From: CAZAKO01 sp964546145
GTDB lineage: Bacteria > Fidelibacterota > UBA2242
Direction of reading: 5' to 3'
Length of the DNA: 60,770 nt
NCBI GenBank assembly: GCA_964546145.1
Contig: CAZJIU010000005.1
Coordinates: forward strand, 1-60,770
Under the pieces are notes generated by a model. It was not told the origin of the DNA and did no database searches. It worked only from the letters and a program-made list of their open reading frames with translations. Made by a program: the position numbers and the translations under genes. This document shows positions 53,524-60,770 of this stretch, in pieces; positions within the stretch are counted from its first letter, which is position 1, and each line of letters starts with the position of its first letter.

Positions 53524-56073
53524 ATGAGTAGGCAAGTAAATATCGAGTTTCAGAGAGACAAAGTCATCAATGTCAATATTGATGAAGAGATGCGGGACTC
53601 TTATTTGGACTACTCAATGTCGGTTATTGTATCCCGTGCCCTTCCCGATGTTAGGGATGGCTTAAAACCGGTTCATCGCCGGATTCTTTACGGCATGCAG
53701 GAACTGAATTTGTCTTACAATCGTCCGACTAAGAAATGTGCCAGAATAGTCGGTGAAGTCATGGGAAAGTATCACCCTCATGGGGATGCTGCAGTCTATG
53801 ACTCGCTGGTTCGCATGGCGCAGGTTTTTTCGATGAGATACCCTCTTGTGAATGGCCAGGGTAACTTCGGTTCAGTTGATGGTGATAATGCTGCAGCAAT
53901 GCGATACACCGAGGCGCGAATGAGCCGAATTGCTGGTGAGTTACTGAGAGATATCGAAAAAAAGACAGTTGTATTTACTCCTAATTTTGATGAAACGCTC
54001 GAGGAGCCGACTGTATTACCTACCGCTGTTCCAGTATTATTAGCCAACGGTTCGAGTGGCATTGCGGTTGGAATGGCAACGAACATACCTCCCCATAACC
54101 TCAAAGAGGTTGTTGATGCGATAATTTTCCTAGTGGATAATCCGGATGCCACAATCCAGGATCTTATGGATTTTATTGAAGGGCCTGATTTCCCAACCGG
54201 AGCAATCATTCTTGGCAGAGCGGGCATCAGAAGTGCCTATGAGACGGGTAAGGGGACAATAAAGGTCCGCGCCAAAGCATTTTTCGAGACGAGTAAAGTT
54301 GGCAAAGACAGTATTATTGTTACCGAAATTCCCTTTCAGGTCAATAAGTCGAACCTGATCGAAAAGATTGCCAACCTTGTAAGGGACAAGGTAATTGAAG
54401 GGATTGCAGATATTCGTGATGAATCGGATAAAGAGGGAATTCGGATTGTAATAGAAATCAAAAAAGATGCCGTACCAGAAATAGTTCTAAACCAATTGTA
54501 TAATCATACTCAGCTTCAGGATTCATTTGGAATAAATATCCTGGCGCTTGCCGAGGGCATTCCTCAACGGATGAATCTAAAGGAGGTTTTAAGTCATTAT
54601 ATAGATTTTCGGCATGAGATTATTGTGAAGCGCACCCAGTTTGATTTAAATGAAGCTGAGGAAAGAGCTCATATTCTTGAAGGATTTAAAGTTGCGCTGG
54701 ACAACATAGATGAAGTAATTGCAATAATCCGCGGCTCATCATCGCCAAATGATGCGAAAGTAAATCTAATTGATAGATTTGAATTTTCGGAGCGGCAGGC
54801 TCAGGCGATTCTTGACATGCGTCTGCAGAAGCTTACCAGCCTGGAGGTTAAAAAGGTTGTTGATGAGTATAAAGAGATCCTGAAATTGATCGCTCGGTTG
54901 AAGGAAATCCTCGAAAGTCGCCCACTGCGCATGGAGATTTTGAAAAGCGAGATTGCCGAGGTTCGGGATAAATATGGAGATGAACGCCGTACGGAAATTA
55001 TCGAGGATGACGGAGAGTTTTCAATCGAAGATATGATTGCTGAAGAGGATATGGTGATAACCATAACTCATAACGGCTTCATCAAGCGTTTCCCAGTAGA
55101 TATCTCCCGGAGACAAAATCGCGGCGGCCGCGGAAGTGCCGGCGCTCAAGCCAAGGACGAGGATTTCGTACACGATCTATTCATTGCCAATACCCATGAT
55201 TACCTTATGTTCTTTACCGATAAAGGCAAGTGTTATTGGCTGAAAGTCCATGCCATACCACGCGGCAGCAAAGCCGCCAGAGGCCGGGCGATCATTAACC
55301 TGATTGAGACTCAACCCGACGAGAAAGTGCGAGCCGTCCTGAATGTTAAGGAATTCGATGACCAGCATTTTGTTGTCATGGCAACCAAGAAGGGGATTAT
55401 CAAGAAAACAATCCTTTCGCAGTATGGCAACCCCCGCCGGACCGGAATCAAGGCTATAAATTTAGATCAAGATGATGATCTGATCGCGGTAAGACTTACA
55501 AATGGCGATCAAGACATCATTATCGGTACATCTCACGGTAAATCTATTCGTTTCAGGGAAACGAATGTGCGAGCGATGGGACGTACAGCCACGGGAGTCA
55601 AAGGAATCAAGTTACCCGGCAAAGATAATTTTGTTGTTGGAATGGTAGTTGTCAGACATGAAGGCGGCACCCTCCTGGCTGTTTCGGAGAATGGCTACGG
55701 CAAAAGGACCGACATCAAGGATTACCCCGTTATCAAGAGGGGTGGGGTTGGAGTAATTACCCTCAAAACCTCTGCTCGGAATGGGCGAATGGTCGCCCTG
55801 CGCGAGGTGGTTGACAGCGATGATTTGATGATAATTACCGAGAAAGGAGTTCTCATTCGCCTGCCCGTAGCGATGATTCGGACGATCAGTAGAAACACCC
55901 AGGGGGTACGCCTGATTAAGTTGGATGAAGGCGATTCGATATCGGCTGTGACACGCGTCCTGGAATCGGAGAGCGATAAAGATAATGATGAGCAACCGCC
56001 GTTGGTTGCCGAAGATGATAATAATTTACCAGATCAGGCATTGCCAGGAGAAACTGAAGAAGATCAGGATTAA
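53524..56073 (+). CDS. gyrA: DNA gyrase subunit A
   Basis: DNA-cleaving gyrase subunit, 849 residues. The active-site Tyr is 128 in MRYTEARMS, the preceding region is HPHGDAAVYDSLVRMAQ, and the C-terminal beta-pinwheel carries a GyrA-box-like RQNRGGRGSAG (about 520). Ala89 replaces E. coli Ser83, a natural state in many bacteria that lowers some quinolone sensitivity. The acidic C-terminal tail is typical. It starts three bases after the gyrB stop and is in the same operon. Confidence 0.96.
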   Translation: MSRQVNIEFQRDKVINVNIDEEMRDSYLDYSMSVIVSRALPDVRDGLKPVHRRILYGMQELNLSYNRPTKKCARIVGEVMGKYHPHGDAAVYDSLVRMAQVFSMRYPLVNGQGNFGSVDGDNAAAMRYTEARMSRIAGELLRDIEKKTVVFTPNFDETLEEPTVLPTAVPVLLANGSSGIAVGMATNIPPHNLKEVVDAIIFLVDNPDATIQDLMDFIEGPDFPTGAIILGRAGIRSAYETGKGTIKVRAKAFFETSKVGKDSIIVTEIPFQVNKSNLIEKIANLVRDKVIEGIADIRDESDKEGIRIVIEIKKDAVPEIVLNQLYNHTQLQDSFGINILALAEGIPQRMNLKEVLSHYIDFRHEIIVKRTQFDLNEAEERAHILEGFKVALDNIDEVIAIIRGSSSPNDAKVNLIDRFEFSERQAQAILDMRLQKLTSLEVKKVVDEYKEILKLIARLKEILESRPLRMEILKSEIAEVRDKYGDERRTEIIEDDGEFSIEDMIAEEDMVITITHNGFIKRFPVDISRRQNRGGRGSAGAQAKDEDFVHDLFIANTHDYLMFFTDKGKCYWLKVHAIPRGSKAARGRAIINLIETQPDEKVRAVLNVKEFDDQHFVVMATKKGIIKKTILSQYGNPRRTGIKAINLDQDDDLIAVRLTNGDQDIIIGTSHGKSIRFRETNVRAMGRTATGVKGIKLPGKDNFVVGMVVVRHEGGTLLAVSENGYGKRTDIKDYPVIKRGGVGVITLKTSARNGRMVALREVVDSDDLMIITEKGVLIRLPVAMIRTISRNTQGVRLIKLDEGDSISAVTRVLESESDKDNDEQPPLVAEDDNNLPDQALPGETEEDQD

Positions 56074-56110
56074 AAACATTTCGGGCGTCTGAAGACAAAT
56101 CTATTAAATA

Positions 56111-56242
56111 ATGCAACCAGTTCCCCCAAGAAGACAATTCATTGATGATAACCTGAAGCGGGTTAAAGAAGCCATCGCGAGCATTACCGAAGATCAGGAA
56201 GCTAAGTTCGGACTACCCGCATACAGCCTAGGTAGAACATAA
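56111..56242 (+). CDS. small hypothetical protein
   Basis: A 43-codon frame starting MQPVPPRRQFIDDNLKRVKE and ending YSLGRT. It fits exactly between gyrA and the DivIVA gene, whose ATG begins two bases after this stop. The peptide is charged and helical. There is no clear Shine-Dalgarno, so it is a tentative gene supported by packing and composition only. Confidence 0.45.
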   Translation: MQPVPPRRQFIDDNLKRVKEAIASITEDQEAKFGLPAYSLGRT

Positions 56243-56243
56243 T

Positions 56244-56699
56244 ATGATCCAGAGAAAAGATATCGTTGAACGGAAATTTAACAAGTCCTGGCGTGGCTAC
56301 GATCCGGTTGAGGTGACCTATTTTTTGGAGATGTTAGCCGACGAGTTTGAAAAGATTGAAAAGCGCCTCGGGGAGCTTGAACCGATTGAAAATCAGCTTA
56401 CCCAGATGAAAGTTACCTCACCTGAGAATCTCATTAAATCAGCCGAGGAGCAGGCGAAAAAGATTGTCGCGGATGCGGAGAAATTAGCCGCCGATGTTTT
56501 GAATGCCGCCAAACAAAAAAAAGAGATCGAGCGGGAAGAGATTGTAAAGCTGGAACATTATAAGGACGAGTTAATTCAACTCCTGGACAAGGCAATTAAG
56601 AAGCAAGCCGAATTAGTGAGTTTCTTAAGTAGTTTTGAAAACAGTGAAGAAATCCGGACGAGCCCCGATATCCTGGATCCGCCATCAGAAGATAATTGA
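56244..56699 (+). CDS. DivIVA-domain protein
   Basis: A 151-residue coiled-coil protein with the DivIVA N-terminal motif: KDIVERKFNKSWRGYDPVEVTYFLEMLADEFE, where the F-x-x-x-x-R-G-Y-D-x-x-E-V spacing is conserved. The rest is a long coiled coil (about 35-140). DivIVA proteins bind curved membrane and recruit cell-division, chromosome-segregation or cell-wall factors. They are mostly known from Gram-positive bacteria, though they occur elsewhere. It lies in the gyrA-PNP-like gene run and its stop overlaps the next start as TTGA. Confidence 0.88.
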   Translation: MIQRKDIVERKFNKSWRGYDPVEVTYFLEMLADEFEKIEKRLGELEPIENQLTQMKVTSPENLIKSAEEQAKKIVADAEKLAADVLNAAKQKKEIEREEIVKLEHYKDELIQLLDKAIKKQAELVSFLSSFENSEEIRTSPDILDPPSEDN

Positions 56700-57388
56700 C
56701 ACCAGATACTTACAGAGAAATAGAAAATCAGCTTGGCGCAATCCAAGCCAAAAATCTTAATATCGCGCTGATCTCGACGATTCGATTAGCCGTGGATTTC
56801 CGTGCTCATCCTTATAGCGACGATTTTCTCTTTGGGACTATGGTCACAAAAAAATCCAGAGCTGGGATCTGGATCTTAAACCGCCCTGACGAAGCGCTTT
56901 GGAGAGAATTGACCCGTGCGGCAGCCCGCATGGGGGCGTCTTACTTTGTGTTCCTGGGAAGAGTTATACCGATGAAACGGGACGAGCTAAAGCAGGCATG
57001 GGTTGTTCAAGATCATATTAATGTTTCGGGTAAGAATCCATTAATTGGGCCAAACGACGCGGATTTCGGAACGCGATTTCCCGATATGACCAACCTTTAC
57101 GACAATGCGCTTAGGGCTTTAGCCATGGAATGCACGAAAAATTTTGGTAAAACCTGCGGCACGGCAGTTTGTTTAGTTCTGCAAAGCAATTTACGATTGA
57201 CGGCACTGGAAGACGGAATCTTATCGCTTCGTGATGATTTAATTGTATCAAATGATGTTTATGCGGGCGCCATTACCGCCAAGCATTTGGGCGGAAGTTC
57301 TGCCGGTCTGATATTCAGCGATGGTGTTCCGATAAATATGATAAATGGATGCGTTGCGGAGCTTGTTGATAAAATCAGTCAGGTGTAA
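56696..57388 (+). CDS. purine nucleoside phosphorylase-fold protein, probably degenerate
   Basis: A 230-residue protein starting from TTG in a TTGA overlap. It carries one very clear PNP stretch, QDHINVSGKNPLIGPNDADFG followed by TRFPDMTNLYDNALR. However, the phosphate-site GRVHxYEG is missing, the GPSFET region containing the catalytic Glu is LQSNLRLTALED, and the ITN loop with the base-binding Asn is FSDG. It also lacks about 40 residues of normal length. It most likely cannot do phosphorolysis; it may bind a nucleoside or serve a structural job, perhaps linked to the DivIVA neighbour. Confidence 0.7.
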   Translation: MTPDTYREIENQLGAIQAKNLNIALISTIRLAVDFRAHPYSDDFLFGTMVTKKSRAGIWILNRPDEALWRELTRAAARMGASYFVFLGRVIPMKRDELKQAWVVQDHINVSGKNPLIGPNDADFGTRFPDMTNLYDNALRALAMECTKNFGKTCGTAVCLVLQSNLRLTALEDGILSLRDDLIVSNDVYAGAITAKHLGGSSAGLIFSDGVPINMINGCVAELVDKISQV

Positions 57389-58127
57389 CTGATCGCGGTT
57401 GCCGACATAGCGCATAATAGGTATCGCCGTTTTTGTCGTACCAGCGGCCAATGATGACACTATTCTTTAAGGTGAGATCGTAAGACTGCCGAATTATTTT
57501 CGATTCAACGACATTTCTATTGTCACGCTGAACGGTATGCACCGAGCGTGCAGCTACTTCTATATTTTTGCCTAAATCGAATCGGGCATACTCGTCAGTA
57601 TCCCTCCAGGCTCGTGCCCAAGAGGAATAATTGGATACTATGCCGACTCCGTAATAATATTCATTCGACGAGGGTAAGTTGACAGTCCAGTCAGGACGAG
57701 CACCCCACTCTTTGTCATTAGCAGAAATTTTATGTTTTGTTTGTGGGTAACTGATTAGCACAAAATATCCATCGGCAGAGATAGAAGAATCGAGAGCCGT
57801 GTAGCCAGATTCAATTTCCAGCAGGGCAACCGCTTCGTAGGATAGGTCAAACGTTGGATTCAAAAGCCTGAAAATGCCATCTGCCATGTCCTCGATTTCA
57901 AAAATGAGATGTGACTGCAATTGCTTAGCCATATCGGTAAGTGCTTGATAAAATGCAGCTTTGCGGGCCATTGAAGGATTCTGATACTTGCCGGCATATC
58001 CGACAGCGTACATTGTACTCCGAGGCGCCTCCGGCATTTTCTCAAACCATTCCGGTATAATGGTTTGGGAGTTAGCAGAAAGGGTAATAATAAACAGAAA
58101 TAAAATGACTGACAGGTAGTTTCGCAT
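57375..58127 (-). CDS. exported protein with two LPP20-like modules
   Basis: An exported protein of about 250 residues starting at MRNYLSVILFLFIITLSANS (ATG 58127; the frame opens at 58166). Two similar modules are seen: PEWFEKMPEAPRSTMYAVGYAGKY with an ARKAAFYQALTDMAKQL helix, and PDWTVNLPSSNEYYYGVGIV with DTDEYARFDLGKNI. Each has the P-x-W, Y-x-G-(V/A)-G and Ala-rich helix pattern of LPP20-type proteins. An inverted repeat sits ten bases upstream of the start. It is convergent with the PNP-like gene, overlapping by 14 bases. Function unknown; envelope associated. Confidence 0.75.
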   Translation of the reverse strand: MRNYLSVILFLFIITLSANSQTIIPEWFEKMPEAPRSTMYAVGYAGKYQNPSMARKAAFYQALTDMAKQLQSHLIFEIEDMADGIFRLLNPTFDLSYEAVALLEIESGYTALDSSISADGYFVLISYPQTKHKISANDKEWGARPDWTVNLPSSNEYYYGVGIVSNYSSWARAWRDTDEYARFDLGKNIEVAARSVHTVQRDNRNVVESKIIRQSYDLTLKNSVIIGRWYDKNGDTYYALCRQPRSVTPD

Positions 58128-58136
58128 TGGAAAGAG

Positions 58137-58176
58137 AATAAGCCCGCCATGTATTTGGAAACACAACGGGCTTATT
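58137..58176 (-). terminator. hairpin between two LPP20-family genes
   Basis: A perfect 10-base inverted repeat, AATAAGCCCG / CGGGCTTATT, with a 20-base loop, lies between the stop of the upstream LPP20 gene and the start of the next. On the minus strand it is followed by TTATTCTCTTT, so it could end or attenuate transcription. Its 3' arm ends only nine bases from the ATG at 58127, so it could also cover the ribosome site of that gene. Confidence 0.45.
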
Positions 58177-58181
58177 TTAGT

Positions 58182-58733
58182 TTACTTGCCTACGGCTTCG
58201 AGTTTTTGGACCTCTTTTTCGAGTTCGTCGAAACTGAGATTAGCCTTAGCTTCGTTGTAAAGCGCCTTTTGTTTGCGCGCTTCGTTAAGCGTTTCCTGGA
58301 TCAGGCTGTTCAGGTTGTATTCAGCCAGTGAATAGGCATGATACAATGAACCTTCCGTTTTCATTTCGCGCTTGATGATTTTGCAGCCGTTCAGGACATT
58401 GTTGGAGACCTGTTTACTTACCGACGAAGTGAACTCTAAGGCTTCGGCATCTTCGCCGAGACCGCTTTCCTGCATGAAGTTTTTCAGCATGTTGGACACT
58501 TTTACTTCAATCATCCGGGAAATCCCGTCCCGGGCGCGCGCATCGGCGGCTTCTTTGGCTAAGCCCATGCTTTGTTTAGCAGCATCGCCAGCCTCGTAAA
58601 TGGCATCCTCAGCCTGGGGCGGATTCAAATACCATTCCGGGACTTCGTTCATTTTAGCTTTCGGCTTACCGCCACAGTTCATCAGCATTAGGCTCAGCGG
58701 AATTACCAGGGCAATAATAAGTAATTTTCTCAT
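58182..58733 (-). CDS. LPP20-family lipoprotein
   Basis: A 183-residue lipoprotein: signal MRKLLIIALVIPLSLMLMN and lipobox L-M-N-C followed by GGKPKAK. The mature start VPEWYLNPPQAEDAIYEAGDAAKQ is the LPP20 P-x-W pattern, then an Ala-rich helix (EAADARARDGISRMIEVKV) and a long helical end. AAAGGAG lies ahead of the ATG. LPP20 proteins are outer-membrane associated in Gram-negatives with little known function. It is the middle gene of an exported-protein run. Confidence 0.85.
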   Translation of the reverse strand: MRKLLIIALVIPLSLMLMNCGGKPKAKMNEVPEWYLNPPQAEDAIYEAGDAAKQSMGLAKEAADARARDGISRMIEVKVSNMLKNFMQESGLGEDAEALEFTSSVSKQVSNNVLNGCKIIKREMKTEGSLYHAYSLAEYNLNSLIQETLNEARKQKALYNEAKANLSFDELEKEVQKLEAVGK

Positions 58734-58767
58734 AGCACTACTCCTTTCGTTTTACTTTTAATTTCAT

Positions 58768-60123
58768 TTATTGCGTTTTAGTGGCAGCCTGTAGGAAGGC
58801 GGCGAATTTTTCTTTAGACACGTTTAACTTGGTGCAGGCTTTTTGAATGGCAAGGTCGCGTGAATTGAGAGCCATGCCCTTACCGGCAGCCGTAATGGTA
58901 GCCAATTGACTTGCGGTTTTCTTATCGGTTAACACCAAGTTCAGGTTAGCCTCGATAAATATTTGTTTTCCGGCTGGCGAATCAATGGTCTTTTCATTTG
59001 CTACTACGACCGTGCCGGCTATAGCTGCACTGGCATCTGGACTGGTTTTAAATCCATTTTCGTTGATCCATCCGGTTATCAGGCGGTTTAGCTCGGGATC
59101 TGAAACACCGGCGGCATTGGTGATACTCACGGAAAAGGCCATCTCGGTGACCGTCAGGTTGTAGGAGAAAACAGCCTGGATTTTTTCGATCTCGGTTTTA
59201 AAAATTTCAGGTATGTTACTTAATCCCAGGGTAACAATGACCGCACCACGCCGATTGTCGCTCTCGGTAGGTACGGCTAAAACATTTACCTTGACAGTTC
59301 CATCCCGATCAGAGGCAACCTTATTGATTATCTCGCCGTTTGCATATTTGATAATTACCGGATACCATTTTACCCCTATTTCGTTGCCCTCCGGGGTGGT
59401 GTAGCATATTTTTGCAATTAGCGGTTCGCCAAGGGTTTTGCCCACCTGGGCGTCCTGGTTATTTCCGCTGACGATCCTGATATTGATCGCAGCCAGTAAG
59501 GCCCGGGCTTCGGTCAGAACGCCGGCTGCCGAATAGCTTTGGGCGGACGGGTAAGTTGATCCGGTAAGGGCTGAATAAAGGGCATTTTTCGCCAGGAAAT
59601 CAGGTATTGTATTCAGGGTGCTGAGGTAATTGTTCAGGGCGTTAAAAACATTTCCCTGTTGCATCAATGTCCGGGCGCCAGCTAAATAAGTATCGGTTTC
59701 GGTGATAATGCTCCCCAGCTGTTGTTCGAGCGACGAATAATAGTTCTGCTTATTCAGGACCGCCAGAACGTAAAAATTGCCTTTGACGAATTCGGTGGCA
59801 GCGATTTCGATACCGGCGATTGTCTCGGTTACGACGGATTTCGTACGGGAGACTATTTCGGATTTTAGCTTAGTCTGGTCATCAGCAGTTATTTCCTGCT
59901 CCATGGTCTCCAATTCGGATTCTATTTTTACCCGGATCTGTTTGGCGACATCGGCCCGGGCTAATTCGGTGGCGGTGGATTTTTCATTGGCAATCCCAAC
60001 GCCCAGCAGGTAAGTTGATGAAGGATATTTAGGATGACTGTTGGTTTGCGCCCACTTGGGAATCTGAGCCGCGCTCATAATGTTTAACAAACTGAATATG
60101 ATCAAGGTTAATGTCTTACGCAT
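58768..60123 (-). CDS. exported LPP20-domain protein
   Basis: A 451-residue exported protein, signal MRKTLTLIIFSLLNIMSAAQ. The LPP20 part is PKWAQTNSHPKYPSSTYLLGVGIA followed by ELARADVAKQIRVKIESELE. A helical middle (about 100-210) and a beta-rich C-terminal domain (about 215-440) follow, the latter with repeated AGTVVVANE-type strands and a final LAIQKACTKLN helix. GGGGGAA precedes the ATG. It is downstream of the partial gene at the window edge with which it is likely co-transcribed. Confidence 0.8.
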   Translation of the reverse strand: MRKTLTLIIFSLLNIMSAAQIPKWAQTNSHPKYPSSTYLLGVGIANEKSTATELARADVAKQIRVKIESELETMEQEITADDQTKLKSEIVSRTKSVVTETIAGIEIAATEFVKGNFYVLAVLNKQNYYSSLEQQLGSIITETDTYLAGARTLMQQGNVFNALNNYLSTLNTIPDFLAKNALYSALTGSTYPSAQSYSAAGVLTEARALLAAINIRIVSGNNQDAQVGKTLGEPLIAKICYTTPEGNEIGVKWYPVIIKYANGEIINKVASDRDGTVKVNVLAVPTESDNRRGAVIVTLGLSNIPEIFKTEIEKIQAVFSYNLTVTEMAFSVSITNAAGVSDPELNRLITGWINENGFKTSPDASAAIAGTVVVANEKTIDSPAGKQIFIEANLNLVLTDKKTASQLATITAAGKGMALNSRDLAIQKACTKLNVSKEKFAAFLQAATKTQ

Positions 60124-60131
60124 TCTTCCCC

Positions 60132-60770
60132 CTATTCTTCAGTGACGGCTAAGAGAATTAGTTTTCTGGAGATAGAGGTTCTTTTCACCGATCCGCTGCC
60201 TTTATAAAGGCTTTTTATTGCCCGGTAAATATCGGAAGCGGAGGAGTGTTTATTGGGATCTACCCACATCAGGACGTCATAGGAATAGTCAGAGACGGCA
60301 TTTTCTTTCAGGACCTTGGACATTCCCTTCAGGATGTCGTTGATCTGGAAAATAATTTCCTCGGCTTCGTCGGTGTCATAAGTGTTGCTGACCGACACGA
60401 TCAGCTTGTACTGGACACCCTGCCGGGTGTCGGCTTTCCAGTAGGCTAAAATCCTGCTCAAAACTTTATCGGCAGCATCATTCATTGCTTCTTCAATGAG
60501 CACCGCCGCGGGTGCGGCGCGCTCCGGGCTGTAACCGGTTTCGGTCCCCAATAAGCGTCCGGTGGTAGTCTCGAAAGCCCGGCAGCCGACTATGCCCTTT
60601 TTAACAATTGAAGAGCCAACATTGCGAGATTCGATAGTAATGTTGTAGGTTATATAAACGTCGCTGCCGATAGATAAGGCCAGCAGGTAACTGTAATCCT
60701 CTTCCGCGCCGCTCAGGGCATATTGAGTGGAAATAAGCTCTTGCAGTACTTGTTGCTGTTCCGGAACAAT
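60132..60770 (-). CDS. hypothetical protein, 5' end beyond the window
   Basis: The frame is open without stops from the right edge (60770) to 60132, giving 212 visible residues; a TTG at 60551 is internal and is not the real start. The visible region starts IVPEQQQVLQEL and includes YNITIESRNVGSSIVKKG, RAFETTTGRLLGTETGYSPE and, near the end, VLMWVDPNKHSSASD. The last part reads like a domain following an exported-protein cluster. I do not recognise the family. It ends eight bases before the LPP20-domain gene and is part of the same run. Confidence 0.7.
   Translation of the reverse strand: MVPEQQQVLQELISTQYALSGAEEDYSYLLALSIGSDVYITYNITIESRNVGSSIVKKGIVGCRAFETTTGRLLGTETGYSPERAAPAAVLIEEAMNDAADKVLSRILAYWKADTRQGVQYKLIVSVSNTYDTDEAEEIIFQINDILKGMSKVLKENAVSDYSYDVLMWVDPNKHSSASDIYRAIKSLYKGSGSVKRTSISRKLILLAVTEE

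Noticed and set aside
1..60770. CRISPR arrays, insertion sequences, prophage or integron
   Set aside because: No regular direct repeats with spacers, transposase or integrase genes, terminal inverted repeats or phage genes were seen; gene content is housekeeping plus ordinary accessory genes.

Overview
The window looks like the origin-proximal part of the chromosome of a Gram-negative bacterium of moderate GC content. It has a YidC of the large Gram-negative form, SurA-type periplasmic chaperones and many lipoprotein-like signals. The gene set (archaeal-type ProRS, SDR-type threonine dehydrogenase, DciA/DUF721, DivIVA next to gyrA, LPP20-type proteins) suggests a lineage near the FCB group or a related candidate phylum. 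This placement is an inference and I cannot name the taxon. The sequence is a draft scaffold: 100 Ns at 42419-42518 interrupt it, and an open frame running through the Ns artificially joins MnmG to Mfd.

Layout. 1-3482 (minus): partial ORF, pcm, unknown protein, glgC and a PAP2-like membrane protein. 3652-3812: tRNA-Glu and tRNA-His. 3952-8166: a UshA-type 5'-nucleotidase and, divergently, two tandem CorC/HlyC-type CBS proteins. 8129-12029 (minus): a tight four-gene lipid module (YghO-type GNAT, CDP-alcohol phosphatidyltransferase, extended SDR, PAP2 enzyme) that may make a ceramide-like or inositol-type lipid. 12214-16536: unknown membrane protein, MscS, a catalytically eroded AroQ-fold protein and a secreted propeller-transglutaminase. 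16847-19440: tdh, acpS, kbl (threonine catabolism with an inserted ACP synthase). 19499-24470 (minus): rhomboid, recO, proS, PhoU-like protein and Na/Pi cotransporter. 24553-29884 (minus): a complete Dpp/Opp-type ABC importer. 29910-35001 (minus): hybrid histidine kinase, TPR protein, lipoprotein and a sigma-54-dependent response regulator.

35096-57388 is the replication core: dnaA (minus), then on plus rpmH, rnpA, yidD, yidC, mnmE, mnmG, gap, mfd, three parvulin/SurA-type proteins, an AT-rich intergenic region, dnaN, recF, dciA, gyrB, gyrA, a small ORF, divIVA and a degenerate PNP-fold protein. A near-perfect parS site sits on the mnmG start codon. The surA-dnaN gap carries DnaA-box-like motifs next to a stretch with 5 G/C in 60 bases, and strand composition in the stretches I counted switches there, so I place the best oriC candidate at 48.7-49.0 kb and not beside dnaA. 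57375-60770 (minus) holds four exported proteins, three of them LPP20-like.

The most noteworthy observations are the oriC/parS arrangement, the absence of any ATG/GTG/TTG start for gyrB and for the complete PAS domain of the histidine kinase (each has a good Shine-Dalgarno in front of a rare start codon), the lipid module, and two enzyme-fold proteins that have lost their catalytic residues. No CRISPR array, insertion sequence or prophage was seen.
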